Source: Arthrobacter sp. Soil762
GTDB lineage: Bacteria; Actinomycetota; Actinomycetes; Actinomycetales; Micrococcaceae
Reading direction: 5' to 3'
Assembly (NCBI RefSeq): GCF_001428335.1
Contig: NZ_LMSG01000023.1
Coordinates: forward strand, 62,001-126,000
Length of the DNA stretch: 64,000 nt
Part shown: piece by piece, positions 23,773 through 33,759 of the stretch
How the letters are laid out: every line of letters begins with the position of its first letter
Numbering within the stretch: position 1 is the stretch's first letter
Made by a program: the position numbers and the translations under genes
The notes under the pieces: model-generated
What the model was told of the DNA's origin: nothing
The model's input: only the letters and a program-made list of their open reading frames with translations
Databases searched by the model: none

Positions 23773-24444
23773 ATGCAGTCATTCAAGCGCACATCCTTCA
23801 CCGTCGCAGGCGTTGCAGCTGCAGCCCTGCTGAGCCTCACCGCCTGCGGTGGAACCGCAACCACAACCCCGAGCTCCTCCGCTCCGGCCGCCACACCGTC
23901 AGCAACGAAGATGGCTCCGTCACCGTCCGCCAGCGCTGCCGCCATGGATCCGGCCGCAAACCTCGTGGGCGCAGGCTGCGCCGGCTACGCAGAGAAGGTC
24001 CCCACCGGGGCAGGCTCCGTTGCCGGGATGGCCCTTGACCCGGTAGCCGTCGCGGCATCCAACAACCCCATCCTGACCACCCTCACGGCATCTGTCTCCG
24101 GCAAGCTCAACCCGAAGGTTGACCTGGTTGACACCCTTAACGGCGGCGAGTTCACGGTCTTCGCTCCGGTGGATGACGCCTTCGCCAAGATCGATGCCGC
24201 CACCATCGAAACGCTCAAGACGGACGACGCCCTGCTGAGCAAGATCCTGACCTACCACGTGGTCCCCGGCCAGATCACCCCGGACAAGATCGCCGGCACA
24301 CACGCCACGGTCCAGGGCGGATCAGTCACCGTGACCGGCAGCAAGGATGCCCTGATGGTTGATGGCGCCAGCGTGATCTGCGGCGGCGTCCAGACCAAGA
24401 ACGCCACCGTTTACCTGATCGACTCGGTGCTGATGCCCAAGTAG
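23773..24444 (+). CDS. Fasciclin (FAS1) domain lipoprotein
   Basis: A 223-residue secreted adhesion-type protein. Lipobox LTAC with Cys25, a Ser/Pro/Ala linker (30-60), then one FAS1 domain (~80-222) with the FTVFAPVDDAF and TYHVVPGQIT boxes. It is similar in build to MPT70/MPB83-like proteins of Actinobacteria. The ATG at 23773 has AAGGAG 8 nt upstream; the frame is open further back but without family similarity. A strong terminator follows. Confidence 0.92.
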   Translation: MQSFKRTSFTVAGVAAAALLSLTACGGTATTTPSSSAPAATPSATKMAPSPSASAAAMDPAANLVGAGCAGYAEKVPTGAGSVAGMALDPVAVAASNNPILTTLTASVSGKLNPKVDLVDTLNGGEFTVFAPVDDAFAKIDAATIETLKTDDALLSKILTYHVVPGQITPDKIAGTHATVQGGSVTVTGSKDALMVDGASVICGGVQTKNATVYLIDSVLMPK

Positions 24445-24458
24445 TCCCGCTTTCAAGC

Positions 24459-24493
24459 CCAGAGGCCTGTTCCAGCGTGGAACAGGCCTCTGG
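24459..24493 (+). terminator. Fasciclin-gene terminator
   Basis: CCAGAGGCCTGTTCCA and its complement form a perfect 16-bp stem with a 3-nt GCG loop, 15 nt after the stop. No T-run follows. Confidence 0.75.
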
Positions 24494-24588
24494 CGTGTGC
24501 CCAGGGAGCACCGGGGTGTGTCAACTAGACTGTGTCCTTGGCCCGCAGTCGGCGGCGCCGGCCAGAAGCAGCCAGAGGTGATAGACGA

Positions 24589-26262
24589 GTGCCCAGCAGT
24601 ACTTCGCGGCGAACGGTCATCAAGACCGGCGCCGTTTTTATGGCGTTAGGCCTGACATCCTGTACCGGCATCCCATCGCCGTCACCCACGCCCACGTCAC
24701 CGTCGACGGCGCCCGCCGGCGCTGAACCCACCGAGACGTTCACGTTCGGCACGGCGTCCCAGCCCCTGGGTCTGGACCCCGCGCTCTCAAGCGATGTGGA
24801 AAGCTACCGGATCACCCGGCAGATCCTCGAAGGCCTGGTGGGGGTGGACCAGACCACCGGAAAACCCACGCCGCTGCTGGCAACGGAATGGTCCGAAGAA
24901 AACGAAGGCCGCTCCTACACGTTCAAACTCCGCAGCGGCGTCTCGTTCCAGGACGGCACGCCCTTCAACGCCGACGCCGTGTGTGCCAACTTCAACCGCT
25001 GGTTCGCCTTCTCGGCGGAACTGCGGCTGCAGGCGCCGGGAAGCTCGTTCAAGAGCGTGTTCAAGGCACATTCCGACGATGCTGCGCTCTCCATTTTCAA
25101 GAGCTGCACGGCCCTGTCCGCTGACACTGTCCGGATCGACCTGACCCAGCGCTTCACCGCGTTCCTCCAGGCGCTTACCCTGCCGGCGTTCGCCATCGCG
25201 TCCCCGGCAGCCCTCACCGCGGGCACGGCAGATGTCCTGGATCAGACCCGTGGCGGAAACCCGGTCTCCCGGTTCGCCACCAACCCCGTCGGCACCGGAC
25301 CGTTCAGCCTGGCAGCCTGGGACGAAGCCAGCGCCCGGCTCGTCAGCCACAAAAACTACTGGGGTGACCGCGGGCAGATCTCCACCATTAATTTCGTCAC
25401 GTACGACCACCCCCAGACGCGGCTTCAGGCCCTCCTGGGCGGCAAGATCGACGGCTACGACGCCGTCACGGTGGGCAATTTCGATCAGCTGGTCAAGCGC
25501 GGCATGCAGATCGTCCAGCGTGACCCTTTCTCGGTGATGTACCTGGGCATCAACCAGGAAATTCCGGTCCTGCAGAACGAAAAAGTGCGGCAGGCCATTG
25601 AGCTGGCCATTGATAAGGAAACCCTGATCCGCAAGTTCTTCATCGACAACACCGCCAAAGCCTCACAGTTCGTCCCGCCCAAGATCAGCGGTTTCAATAA
25701 TGACGCTCCCGCACTGGGCCACGACCCGGTCAAAGCCAAGGCCTACCTGGCCGAGGCCGGCTACACCGGGGAAGAACTCAGGTTCTATTACCCGCTCAAC
25801 GCCACTCGCCCGTATCTGCCCACGCCGGAGAAAATCTACGCCGAAATCAGCAGGCAGCTGACCGCCGTCGGCTTTAACATCAAGCCTGTCCCGGTGGACT
25901 GGTCTGACGGCTATCTCCAGAAAGTGCAGTCACCCGGGGACCACGGGCTCCACCTGCTCGGCTGGAACGGCGCGTATGCCGATGCCGATAACTTTGTGGG
26001 CCCGCTGTTCGGCGAAAAGAACGGCGAATTCGGCTACCAGGACCCGCAGGTCTTTTCCAAGATCAACCGCGCCCGCGGCCTCCCTGCCGGCAAGGAACGC
26101 GACGAGCAGTACCACACCATCAACGCCCAGATCGCGGCCACTGTCCCGGCGGTTCCCATCGCCTTCCCCATCTCGGCCCTCGCACTCTCGGACCGCGTCA
26201 GCAGCTACCCGGCGTCTCCGGTACTGAGTGAAGTTTTCACAAAGGTACAGCTAAAGCCTTGA
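24589..26262 (+). CDS. ABC transporter substrate-binding lipoprotein, family 5 (peptide/nickel type)
   Basis: A 557-residue extracellular solute-binding protein. The signal sequence combines a twin-arginine-like SRRTVIK (6-12) with lipobox LTSC (Cys25). SBP_bac_5 landmarks include LDPALSSDVESYRITRQILEGLV, TFKLRSGVSFQDGTPFNADAV and KVRQAIELAIDKETLI. GTG 24589 is chosen because AGAGGTG lies 8 nt upstream; an upstream GTG at 24532 would add a basic leader. No permease or ATPase genes are adjacent, so it is an orphan binding protein that must share a transporter encoded elsewhere. Ligand unknown. Confidence 0.92.
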   Translation: MPSSTSRRTVIKTGAVFMALGLTSCTGIPSPSPTPTSPSTAPAGAEPTETFTFGTASQPLGLDPALSSDVESYRITRQILEGLVGVDQTTGKPTPLLATEWSEENEGRSYTFKLRSGVSFQDGTPFNADAVCANFNRWFAFSAELRLQAPGSSFKSVFKAHSDDAALSIFKSCTALSADTVRIDLTQRFTAFLQALTLPAFAIASPAALTAGTADVLDQTRGGNPVSRFATNPVGTGPFSLAAWDEASARLVSHKNYWGDRGQISTINFVTYDHPQTRLQALLGGKIDGYDAVTVGNFDQLVKRGMQIVQRDPFSVMYLGINQEIPVLQNEKVRQAIELAIDKETLIRKFFIDNTAKASQFVPPKISGFNNDAPALGHDPVKAKAYLAEAGYTGEELRFYYPLNATRPYLPTPEKIYAEISRQLTAVGFNIKPVPVDWSDGYLQKVQSPGDHGLHLLGWNGAYADADNFVGPLFGEKNGEFGYQDPQVFSKINRARGLPAGKERDEQYHTINAQIAATVPAVPIAFPISALALSDRVSSYPASPVLSEVFTKVQLKP

Positions 26263-26341
26263 CGGCCCGGCCCAATTTCAGTATGCGGGCTGCCCGGGGA
26301 TATTCTTTGACAGCCAGAGCCGCTGCTATCGGAGACTGATT

Positions 26342-27844
26342 GTGACCTTCATATCCAAGACCCAACATGCCGACGTCGTACTGATTGGCGGCGGCATCAT
26401 GAGCGCCACGCTCGGGGCGTTCATCAAGCAGCTTGAACCGAACTGGACCATCTCCCTGTTCGAACGCCTGGATCAGCCCGGGCTGGAAAGCTCCGACCCC
26501 TGGAACAACGCCGGAACGGGCCATGCCGCCCTCTGCGAGCTCAACTATTCCCCCGCAGCCAAAGACGGCTCAGTGGACCCGGCCAAGGCCCTGCTCATCA
26601 ACGAACAGTTCCAGCTGTCCCGCCAGTTCTGGTCCCATCTTGTGGAAGAATCCCTGATCGGCTCGCCGAAGGGCTTCATCAACACCGTCCCGCACATGAG
26701 TTTTGTGATCGGCGAGAACAACGCCAAGTTCCTCAAGACCCGCTACGAGGCGCTCAAGCCCCACACGCTGTTCCGCAGCATGGAGTACTCCGAGGACCAC
26801 GCTCAGATCGCCAAGTGGGCACCCCTGATCGTCAAGGGCCGCGACCCAAAGCAGCGCATCGCCGCCACCCGGTCAACCGAGGGAACCGACGTCGACTTCG
26901 GGGCACTGACCCGTGAGCTCACCACCTACCTCGGGCACAACGGCGTCGAAATCAACTACGGCCATGACGTCAGTGGCATCTCCAAGGCGGCCGACGGCGG
27001 CTGGGACCTTTCCATCAGGCACCCGGCTTCCGGGGAACACGGCAAGATCCACGCCAAGTTTGTGTTTGTGGGCGCGGGCGGCGGCGCACTGCACCTCCTC
27101 CAGGCCTCCGGCATCCCGGAGAGCAAGGGCTTCGGCGGCTTCCCCGTGTCCGGCCAGTTCTTCCGCTGCACCGACGAAAAACTCGCCGCCCAGCACAGCG
27201 CCAAGGTCTATGGCCAGGCATCGGTGGGTGCCCCGCCCATGTCAGTCCCGCACCTGGACACCCGCTACGTGGACGGGAAGCGTTCGCTCCTGTTCGGCCC
27301 CTACGCCGGCTTCTCCACGAACTTCCTGAAAAACGGCTCATACCTGGACCTGCCGCTGTCCATCCGTCCCAGCAACATCATCCCGATGCTGGCCGTGGCC
27401 AAGGACAACATGGACCTCACGGCCTACCTCCTCAAAGAGGTTGCCAAGCGCCACGGAGACAAGGTGGAAGCCCTGCGCGAGTACTACCCCGAAGCCAAGG
27501 ACGGCGACTGGGAGCTGATCACCGCCGGCCAGCGTGTACAGATCATCAAGAAGGACCCGAAGCGGGGCGGCGTGCTGCAGTTCGGCACGGAAGTCATCGC
27601 CGGGCGTGACGGCACCATCGGTGCGCTGCTGGGTGCGTCGCCTGGCGCGTCCACAGCGGTGCCCATCATGATTGAGCTGCTGCAGAGGTCCTTCCCCAAA
27701 AACTTCAAGGGTTGGCAGGGCAAGCTCAAGGACATGATGCCGGGCTACGGCGTGAAGCTGGATGAGAATCCGGATCTGGCCGCAGAGCTTGAGACGGCAA
27801 CGGCCAAGTCATTGCAGCTGGAGAGCGTTTCCGCCAACCACTGA
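26342..27844 (+). CDS. mqo: Malate:quinone oxidoreductase
   Basis: Membrane-associated FAD enzyme of 500 residues that oxidises malate to oxaloacetate and passes electrons to quinone, bypassing NAD-linked malate dehydrogenase in the TCA cycle. FAD-binding N-terminus DVVLIGGGIMSATLGAFI, DPWNNAGTGHAALCELNYSP and C-terminal GRDGTIGALLGASPGASTAV are family hallmarks. The start is GTG 26342 with GGAG 8 nt upstream. Confidence 0.95.
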   Translation: MTFISKTQHADVVLIGGGIMSATLGAFIKQLEPNWTISLFERLDQPGLESSDPWNNAGTGHAALCELNYSPAAKDGSVDPAKALLINEQFQLSRQFWSHLVEESLIGSPKGFINTVPHMSFVIGENNAKFLKTRYEALKPHTLFRSMEYSEDHAQIAKWAPLIVKGRDPKQRIAATRSTEGTDVDFGALTRELTTYLGHNGVEINYGHDVSGISKAADGGWDLSIRHPASGEHGKIHAKFVFVGAGGGALHLLQASGIPESKGFGGFPVSGQFFRCTDEKLAAQHSAKVYGQASVGAPPMSVPHLDTRYVDGKRSLLFGPYAGFSTNFLKNGSYLDLPLSIRPSNIIPMLAVAKDNMDLTAYLLKEVAKRHGDKVEALREYYPEAKDGDWELITAGQRVQIIKKDPKRGGVLQFGTEVIAGRDGTIGALLGASPGASTAVPIMIELLQRSFPKNFKGWQGKLKDMMPGYGVKLDENPDLAAELETATAKSLQLESVSANH

Positions 27845-27915
27845 CGCCCGGCCTCAGGCCCGGCGGGACGGGTCGGGTCCTCAGGAGTCCGTCAACCCCA
27901 CAGGAGAGACCCGCG

Positions 27916-30900
27916 ATGTTCCGGCTGGCACAACTTTCATTGGCAAACCGGGCGCTGATCGCGCTGATCACCGTCTTCGCGACGGTGTTCGGCGTGATCA
28001 CCATGTCATCGCTGAAACAGGAACTCATCCCCTCCATTGAGTTCCCGCAGATCACGGTCCTCTCCGCCATGCCCGGCGCGTCACCCGAAGTGGTGGACAA
28101 GCAGGTCAGCGCACCGCTCGAAACCGCCCTGAACGGCGTCGAAGGCCTGGAATCCACCTCCTCGACGTCGCGCAACGGGGTCTCGCAGATCTCCATGGTG
28201 TTTACCTACGGGACAAACCTCGACCGCGCCCGGAACCAGATCGACCGCGCCATCTCCAACGCCAAGCGCTCCCTGCCGGAGGACGTGCAGCCGCAGGCCA
28301 TCGCGGGCAGCATCAGCGACTTCCCCATCGTGTTCCTGGCAGTGTCCTCGGACAAGCCGCTGAGCGAACTGAACGCGGACCTCCAGCGCCTCTCCGTTCC
28401 CCGGCTCCAGAAGATCGACGGCGTCCGGGGAGCCGACGTGACCGGCGGCGCCACCCAGCACATCGAGATCATCCCCCGGCCCGAGGCGATGGCCGCCAAG
28501 GGCGCTACGATCGAGTCCATCCGGAACGCCCTCTCCAACAACGGCGCGCTGATCCCGGCCGGGACCATCCAGGAGCAGGGGAAGACGCTCTCCCTCCAGA
28601 TCGGCAGCCCGGTGGATTCCCTGTACGCCATCACGGCACTCCCCCTGGGTGGAGCCAAGGATGCCGCGACCATCGGCACTGTGGCCGACGTCAGCCTGCA
28701 GGACGACGAACGGACCTCCATCACCCGGACCAACGGCCAGGAAACGCTGGCGGTGTCCGTGACCAAGAAGCCCGAGGGCGACACCGTGGGAATCTCCCAC
28801 GCCGTGAACGACTCGTTGGCGGCCCTTGAAGCCGAGCTGGGGTCCAACGCAAAGTTCACTGCAGTGTTTGACCAGGCCCCGTTCATCGAGAAGTCCATCA
28901 AGGACCTCACCACCGAGGGCCTGCTCGGGCTGGGCTTCGCCGTAGCCGTCATCCTTGTTTTCCTGATGTCGGCCCGCTCCACCCTTGTTACTGCGGTATC
29001 CATTCCGCTCTCGCTGCTGATCACGTTCATTGGTCTGTCCGCAACCGGATACTCACTGAACATCCTGACCTTGGGCGCCCTCACTATTGCGATCGGCCGG
29101 GTGGTGGACGACTCGATTGTGGTGATCGAAAACATCAAACGCCACCTCAGCTATGGGGAGGAGAAAGTCCCCGCGATCCTCACCGCGATCCGGGAGGTGG
29201 CCGGAGCCATCACCGCCTCCACGTTGACCACCGTGGCGGTCTTCCTGCCCATTGCCTTCGTGGGCGAGCTCGCCGGCGAACTCTTCCGGCCCTTCGCCCT
29301 GACAGTCACCATGGCGCTGCTGGCATCCCTGCTGGTATCGCTGACCATCGTTCCGGTCCTGGCCTACTGGTTCCTCAAGAGCCCCGCCAGTTCCGCCGCC
29401 GGTTCGCCCGCTGCCCGCGAAGCTGCCGCCCGTGCTTCTGCCGGCGCCCGTGCCCAGGCACAGGAAGCCGAACAGAACAGCCGGCTGCAGCGTGCCTACC
29501 TGCCCGTCCTCAGCAAGACCCAGAAGCATCCGGTGCTGACGCTGGTCGCCGCCGTTCTGGTGCTCGGCGCCACGGCCGCCATGACGCCGCTGCTGTCCAC
29601 CAACCTCCTCGGCGATTCCGGCCAGAACAGCCTGACTGTCCGCCAACTGATGCCCGCTGGCACAAGCCTGGCCGACACCAGCGCAGCCGCCGTCAAGGTC
29701 GAGGACGTCCTCCGCGGCATCGAGGGTGTCAAGAATGTCCAGCTCACCTCCGGAAACGCGCAGGCGGGCTTTGCTGCCCTGACGTCCTCCGGCGCCGCCA
29801 ACTCCACGTTCACGGTGGTGACGGATGAAAAGGCCAATCAGGCAAAGCTCCAGGAAACCGTCCGGACCGAAGTGGGCAAGGTGGCCGGTTCCGGGAAGAT
29901 TACCGTCGGCACGCAGCAGGGTGGCTTCGGGACATCCTCCACGGTGGACATCACCGTCAAGGCGGCAACATCCGAGGACCTCCGGACGGCCAGTGACGCC
30001 ATGGTGCAGGCCATGACAGGCGTGCCGGAGACCAGCGAGGTGACAACCAACCTCGCGGCCAGCCAGCCGGTGGTCCAGGTCAAGGTTGACCGGGCCAAGA
30101 CCGCGGCAGCCGGACTGAACGAGGAACAGGTAGCCGGCGTCCTGGCTGCCACCATCAGCCCCATCCCCGCCGGTACGGTCCGGATGGACACCGACGATTT
30201 TCCGGTCCAGATCGGCAAGGGCACCCGGTTCACCAGCATCGACGCGGTGCGCAACATCGCACTCCCTGCATACGGCGCCCCCGTCACCCTGGGCAGCATC
30301 GCGTCCGTGGAACAGGTGGACGTGCCGGTCTCCATTACCGCCAGCAACGGCCAGCGGACCGCCAAAGTGTCAGTCACGCCGTCGGGCTCCAACCTCGGTG
30401 CGGTGAACGCGGAGGTGCAGAAGCGCCTCACGGAGGTCAGCCTCCCCGCAGGGGTCACCGCCGAACTCGGCGGCGCCACCACCCAGCAGGCCGAGTCCTT
30501 CCGGCAGCTGGGCCTGGCGCTCCTAGCCGCGATCGCCATTGTCTATGTCATTATGGTGGCCACCTTCAAGTCGCTGATCCAGCCCCTGATCCTGCTGGTG
30601 TCCGTTCCCTTTGCCGCCACCGGCGCCGTTGCCCTGCTGCTGGCCACGGGCGTTCCGCTGGGCCTGCCGTCGCTGATTGGAATGCTGATGCTGGTGGGCA
30701 TTGTGGTCACCAACGCCATTGTGCTTATCGACCTCATCAACCAGTACAGGCAGCCACGGGACGGCCGCGGCGGGATGAGCGTGGCGGACGCAATCACCCA
30801 TGGCGCCAGGCAGCGGCTCCGCCCCATCCTCATGACGGCGCTGGCCACCGTTTTCGCCCTGACACCCATGGCGCTTGGCCTGACCGGGGGCGGCGGCTTC

Positions 30901-31149
30901 ATTTCCCAGCCGCTGGCCGTGGTGGTGATCGGCGGCCTGGTCTCGTCCACAGCACTGACCCTGGTGCTGGTTCCTGTGCTGTACCGGCTGGTGGAGGGAC
31001 GGCGGGAAACAAAAGCATTGCTCCGTGCCATGCAGCAGCGCCCGGAGTTTGCGGCAGCGGACGACGTCGATGCCGAGTTCCGTGACTGGACCGCCGGTAT
31101 GGTGCCTCGCATCAGTGGCCGCCGCGCCGCTCCGGGCGACCCCCAGTAA
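27916..31149 (+). CDS. RND-superfamily efflux transporter (HAE1/AcrB-like)
   Basis: A 1077-residue inner-membrane proton-driven exporter. TM1 at ~13-32 with the AcrB-like start FRLAQLSLANRALIALI, two large extracytoplasmic loops (~35-330 and ~575-865), and the TM4 proton-relay pair in GRVVDDSIVVIENI. A low-complexity Ala/Arg insert (SPASSAAGSPAAREAAARASAGARAQAQEAEQN, residues ~490-522) separates the halves. ATG 27916 has AGGAGAG 6 nt upstream. No membrane-fusion or outer-membrane partner is encoded nearby, as expected for a monoderm; SwrC-like pumps act in this way. Substrate unknown. Confidence 0.9.
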   Translation: MFRLAQLSLANRALIALITVFATVFGVITMSSLKQELIPSIEFPQITVLSAMPGASPEVVDKQVSAPLETALNGVEGLESTSSTSRNGVSQISMVFTYGTNLDRARNQIDRAISNAKRSLPEDVQPQAIAGSISDFPIVFLAVSSDKPLSELNADLQRLSVPRLQKIDGVRGADVTGGATQHIEIIPRPEAMAAKGATIESIRNALSNNGALIPAGTIQEQGKTLSLQIGSPVDSLYAITALPLGGAKDAATIGTVADVSLQDDERTSITRTNGQETLAVSVTKKPEGDTVGISHAVNDSLAALEAELGSNAKFTAVFDQAPFIEKSIKDLTTEGLLGLGFAVAVILVFLMSARSTLVTAVSIPLSLLITFIGLSATGYSLNILTLGALTIAIGRVVDDSIVVIENIKRHLSYGEEKVPAILTAIREVAGAITASTLTTVAVFLPIAFVGELAGELFRPFALTVTMALLASLLVSLTIVPVLAYWFLKSPASSAAGSPAAREAAARASAGARAQAQEAEQNSRLQRAYLPVLSKTQKHPVLTLVAAVLVLGATAAMTPLLSTNLLGDSGQNSLTVRQLMPAGTSLADTSAAAVKVEDVLRGIEGVKNVQLTSGNAQAGFAALTSSGAANSTFTVVTDEKANQAKLQETVRTEVGKVAGSGKITVGTQQGGFGTSSTVDITVKAATSEDLRTASDAMVQAMTGVPETSEVTTNLAASQPVVQVKVDRAKTAAAGLNEEQVAGVLAATISPIPAGTVRMDTDDFPVQIGKGTRFTSIDAVRNIALPAYGAPVTLGSIASVEQVDVPVSITASNGQRTAKVSVTPSGSNLGAVNAEVQKRLTEVSLPAGVTAELGGATTQQAESFRQLGLALLAAIAIVYVIMVATFKSLIQPLILLVSVPFAATGAVALLLATGVPLGLPSLIGMLMLVGIVVTNAIVLIDLINQYRQPRDGRGGMSVADAITHGARQRLRPILMTALATVFALTPMALGLTGGGGFISQPLAVVVIGGLVSSTALTLVLVPVLYRLVEGRRETKALLRAMQQRPEFAAADDVDAEFRDWTAGMVPRISGRRAAPGDPQ

Positions 31150-31192
31150 CACCTGGAATATTCTCGCCGGGGAGGCGTTATATCCGTCGATA

Positions 31193-31221
31193 CATGCAAA
31201 CGCATGAAAATCGGGTATAGT
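31193..31221 (+). promoter_or_regulatory. Promoter and operator candidate of the LLM-marR operon
   Basis: TATAGT (31216-31221) has CATGCA 17 bp upstream. The -35 region is itself a palindrome, CATGC-AAAC-GCATG (31193-31206), suited to repression by the MarR protein encoded in the operon. Confidence 0.5.
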
Positions 31222-31262
31222 GGAAGCAAGCCCAGAGAAGCCCAGGAAACGGAAGGCACACC

Positions 31263-32372
31263 ATGCAGATCGGCGTATTCAGTGTCAGTGACATCACCAC
31301 TGACCCCACCACCGGCCAGACGCCCACGGAGAACGAACGCATCAAAGCGGCCGTTGCAATCGCCAAAAAAGTCGAGGAAATCGGCATGGATGTATTCGCC
31401 CTCGGCGAGCACCACAACCGCCCGTTCTTCTCCTCCTCCCCCACCACCACCCTCGCGTACATCGCCGCGCAGACCGAGCGGATCACCCTCTCCACTGCCA
31501 CCACGCTGATCACCACCAACGATCCGGTCAAGATCGCCGAAGACTTCGCCATGCTGCAGCACCTCGCCGACGGCCGCGTGGATCTGGTCCTGGGCCGCGG
31601 CAACACGGCTCCGGTCTACCCCTGGTTCGGCAAGAACATCCAGGACGGCGTGGAACTGGCCATCGAGAACTACAGCCTGCTGCGCCGGCTGTGGGACGAG
31701 GACACGGTGAACTGGTCCGGCAAGTTCCGTACGCCACTGCAGAATTTCACCTCCACCCCGCGACCGCTCGACGGCGTGGCCCCCTTTGTGTGGCACGGCT
31801 CCATCCGCACGCCGCAGATCGCCGAAGTGGCCGCCTACTACGGCGACGGCTTCTTCGCGAATAACATCTTCTGGCCCAAGGAGCACTACCAGCAGCTGAT
31901 CAGCCTCTACCGTGAGCGCTACGAGCACTATGGCCACGGCAAGGCGGACCAGGCCATCGTGGGCCTCGGCGGCCAGTTCTTTATGCGGAAGAACTCCCAG
32001 GACGCCGTGAAGGAATTCCGGCCCTATTTCGACAACGCGCCCGTCTACGGCCACGGCCCGTCGCTGGAGGACTTCACCTCCCAGACACCGCTCACCGTGG
32101 GCAGCCCGCAGGAAGTCATCGAAAAGACCCTGACGTTCCGTGAGTACTTCGGCGACTACCAGCGCCAACTGTTCCTGATCGACCACGCAGGCCTGCCCCT
32201 GAAGACAGTGCTGGAGCAGCTTGACCTGTTCGGCGAGGAAGTCCTCCCGGTCCTCCGCAAGGAATACGCTGCCCTCAAGCCCGCCCACGTGCCGGATCCG
32301 CCCACCCATGCCGGCCGCGTGGCCGCCCTGATGGCAACCCAGGCACCTGAAACTGCCCCTTCGGAGGCATGA
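31263..32372 (+). CDS. LLM-class flavin-dependent oxidoreductase
   Basis: A 369-residue luciferase-like TIM-barrel monooxygenase that uses FMNH2 and O2. The N-terminal strand MQIGVFSVSD and ALGEHHNRPFF, then TERITLSTATTLITTNDPVKIAEDFAMLQHLADGRVDLVLGRG are typical; DGFFANNIFWP is in the C-terminal half. Substrate unknown. GGAAGG precedes the ATG. The stop overlaps the following MarR gene, forming an operon that is probably induced by the enzyme's substrate or a related stress compound. Confidence 0.92.
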   Translation: MQIGVFSVSDITTDPTTGQTPTENERIKAAVAIAKKVEEIGMDVFALGEHHNRPFFSSSPTTTLAYIAAQTERITLSTATTLITTNDPVKIAEDFAMLQHLADGRVDLVLGRGNTAPVYPWFGKNIQDGVELAIENYSLLRRLWDEDTVNWSGKFRTPLQNFTSTPRPLDGVAPFVWHGSIRTPQIAEVAAYYGDGFFANNIFWPKEHYQQLISLYRERYEHYGHGKADQAIVGLGGQFFMRKNSQDAVKEFRPYFDNAPVYGHGPSLEDFTSQTPLTVGSPQEVIEKTLTFREYFGDYQRQLFLIDHAGLPLKTVLEQLDLFGEEVLPVLRKEYAALKPAHVPDPPTHAGRVAALMATQAPETAPSEA

Positions 32373-32842
32373 TGGCTGCCGACGGAAACGAATCACCCAT
32401 CCGTTTGGCAGCGGAAACCTGGGAATCCCTGTTCCGGGCGCAGGTTGCCGTCATGCGCAGACTGCAGGCCGGTCCCGCTTTCCGGAAAGTGGCACTGAAC
32501 GAATACGACGTGCTGTTCACGCTGTCCCGGTGTCCGTCCGGCTGGCTCCGGCTCAATGAACTCAATGACCATGTCCTGCTCAGCCAGTCGAGCCTCAGCA
32601 GGCTGGTTGAGAGGCTGGAAAAGCGCGGGCTTGTGGTCCGGATGGCGGCCCCCGACGACGGCCGCGGCGTGCTGCTGAAGCTCACCGAGGAAGGGTCCGC
32701 CCTCCAGAAGGAGATCGGCCGGGAGCATGTGCGGGACATCTCCAGCCTGGTGGGGCCGGCCCTGACGGCTGCCGAGCAGAGGGAACTCCAGCGGCTGACC
32801 GAGAAACTCCGGCATTCCGTGGGGGCGCGGCCGGCAAAGTAA
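32372..32842 (+). CDS. MarR-family transcriptional regulator
   Basis: A 156-residue winged-helix protein with HTH at ~60-85 (VLLSQSSLSRLVERLEKRG) and wing PDDGRGVLLKLTEEGSAL. GGAGG at 32363-32367 is 4 nt from ATG 32372 but only 1 nt from ATG 32369, so I prefer 32372; either way it is coupled to the LLM gene stop. It probably represses its own operon through the palindrome at 31193-31206 (inference). Confidence 0.9.
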   Translation: MAADGNESPIRLAAETWESLFRAQVAVMRRLQAGPAFRKVALNEYDVLFTLSRCPSGWLRLNELNDHVLLSQSSLSRLVERLEKRGLVVRMAAPDDGRGVLLKLTEEGSALQKEIGREHVRDISSLVGPALTAAEQRELQRLTEKLRHSVGARPAK

Positions 32843-32881
32843 CTACCTGAAGTGACCGGCCGGGAAGTAACTGCCCGGGAA

Positions 32882-33688
32882 CTAGCCCAGCATGACCAGC
32901 TTGGCCGGATCTTCCGACGGCAACTGGCCGTTGACCACAGCGCTGACGCGCAGCTCGTTCAGCGTCAGGCGCCCGCCAACGGTGGACAGGAACGCGGTGT
33001 CCGATGAGTCCCGGCCGGCGGTGATCCGCAGCATCGACTCCCGCGGGGCCAGCCCCGTGGGGTCGATGACGTGCCAGGCGCCGTTGATATGGGCCTCGGC
33101 TACCGCGTGGAAATCCATGGGGCTCAGCCCCGGTGCGTACACGGCGGTGAGCCGGGCCGGGACGTCCTTGGAACGCAGCAAGGCGATGGCCAGGTGCGCG
33201 AAGTCCCGGCACACCCCCCTGCGGTGCAGGAGGGTTTCCACGGCGCCGTCAGTTCCCCTGGAGGAACCGCTGATGTACCGCAATTCCCCGAAGACCCAGC
33301 TCCGCACTGCCTGGAGCAGTTCGGCACCGTGCAGGCCGCCGAATTCGGCATATGCCGTGGGCAGGAGCCGGTCCGACTCCGCGTAGCGGCTTGGCCGCAC
33401 GTAGCGGATGAGCTCAGACAGGGTGGCTTCTTCCGGAACGGCCTGCCCGGCCACAGTCGCTGTGTACTCAACGGTGACCTCGGCGGGTTCAGCGAACTCC
33501 ATATAGTGCAGGCGGCCGCCGTGATGGTCCGCGAGTTCCTGCAACGGAACCGGCTGACCGTCGGCCGTGACAGTCAGGAATTCATCAAACGAGGTGTAGC
33601 CGGGATTCCTGGCTGCTGCGATGGCCAGGGCTGCCTTCGTGTCGGCGATGGTCCTGAAAACCATACGTGCTGAAACGGTGCGTTCCAT
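32882..33688 (-). CDS. Transglutaminase-like cysteine peptidase-fold protein
   Basis: A 268-residue cytoplasmic protein with an N-terminal beta domain (1-~105, Bact_transglu_N type) and a transglutaminase core. The catalytic triad is visible: Cys in HRRGVCRDFAHLA, His in PMDFHAVAEAHI and Asp in WHVIDPTGLAPRE. Members act as peptidases or amide hydrolases rather than cross-linkers in most bacteria; the substrate is unknown. GGAG lies 4 nt before the ATG. It converges on the MarR gene. Confidence 0.9.
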   Translation of the reverse strand: MERTVSARMVFRTIADTKAALAIAAARNPGYTSFDEFLTVTADGQPVPLQELADHHGGRLHYMEFAEPAEVTVEYTATVAGQAVPEEATLSELIRYVRPSRYAESDRLLPTAYAEFGGLHGAELLQAVRSWVFGELRYISGSSRGTDGAVETLLHRRGVCRDFAHLAIALLRSKDVPARLTAVYAPGLSPMDFHAVAEAHINGAWHVIDPTGLAPRESMLRITAGRDSSDTAFLSTVGGRLTLNELRVSAVVNGQLPSEDPAKLVMLG

Positions 33689-33759
33689 GTATCTCCGGGG
33701 TCTGAGGTAGTGGCAGAACTTCCCGCATTGGCCCTGGGTTGTGGGTGCCGGGGGCGGGA

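Noticed and set aside
27916..31149. MmpL-type lipid exporter
   Set aside because: The N-terminal sequence and VVDDSIVV proton-relay motif match the HAE1/AcrB type rather than MmpL.
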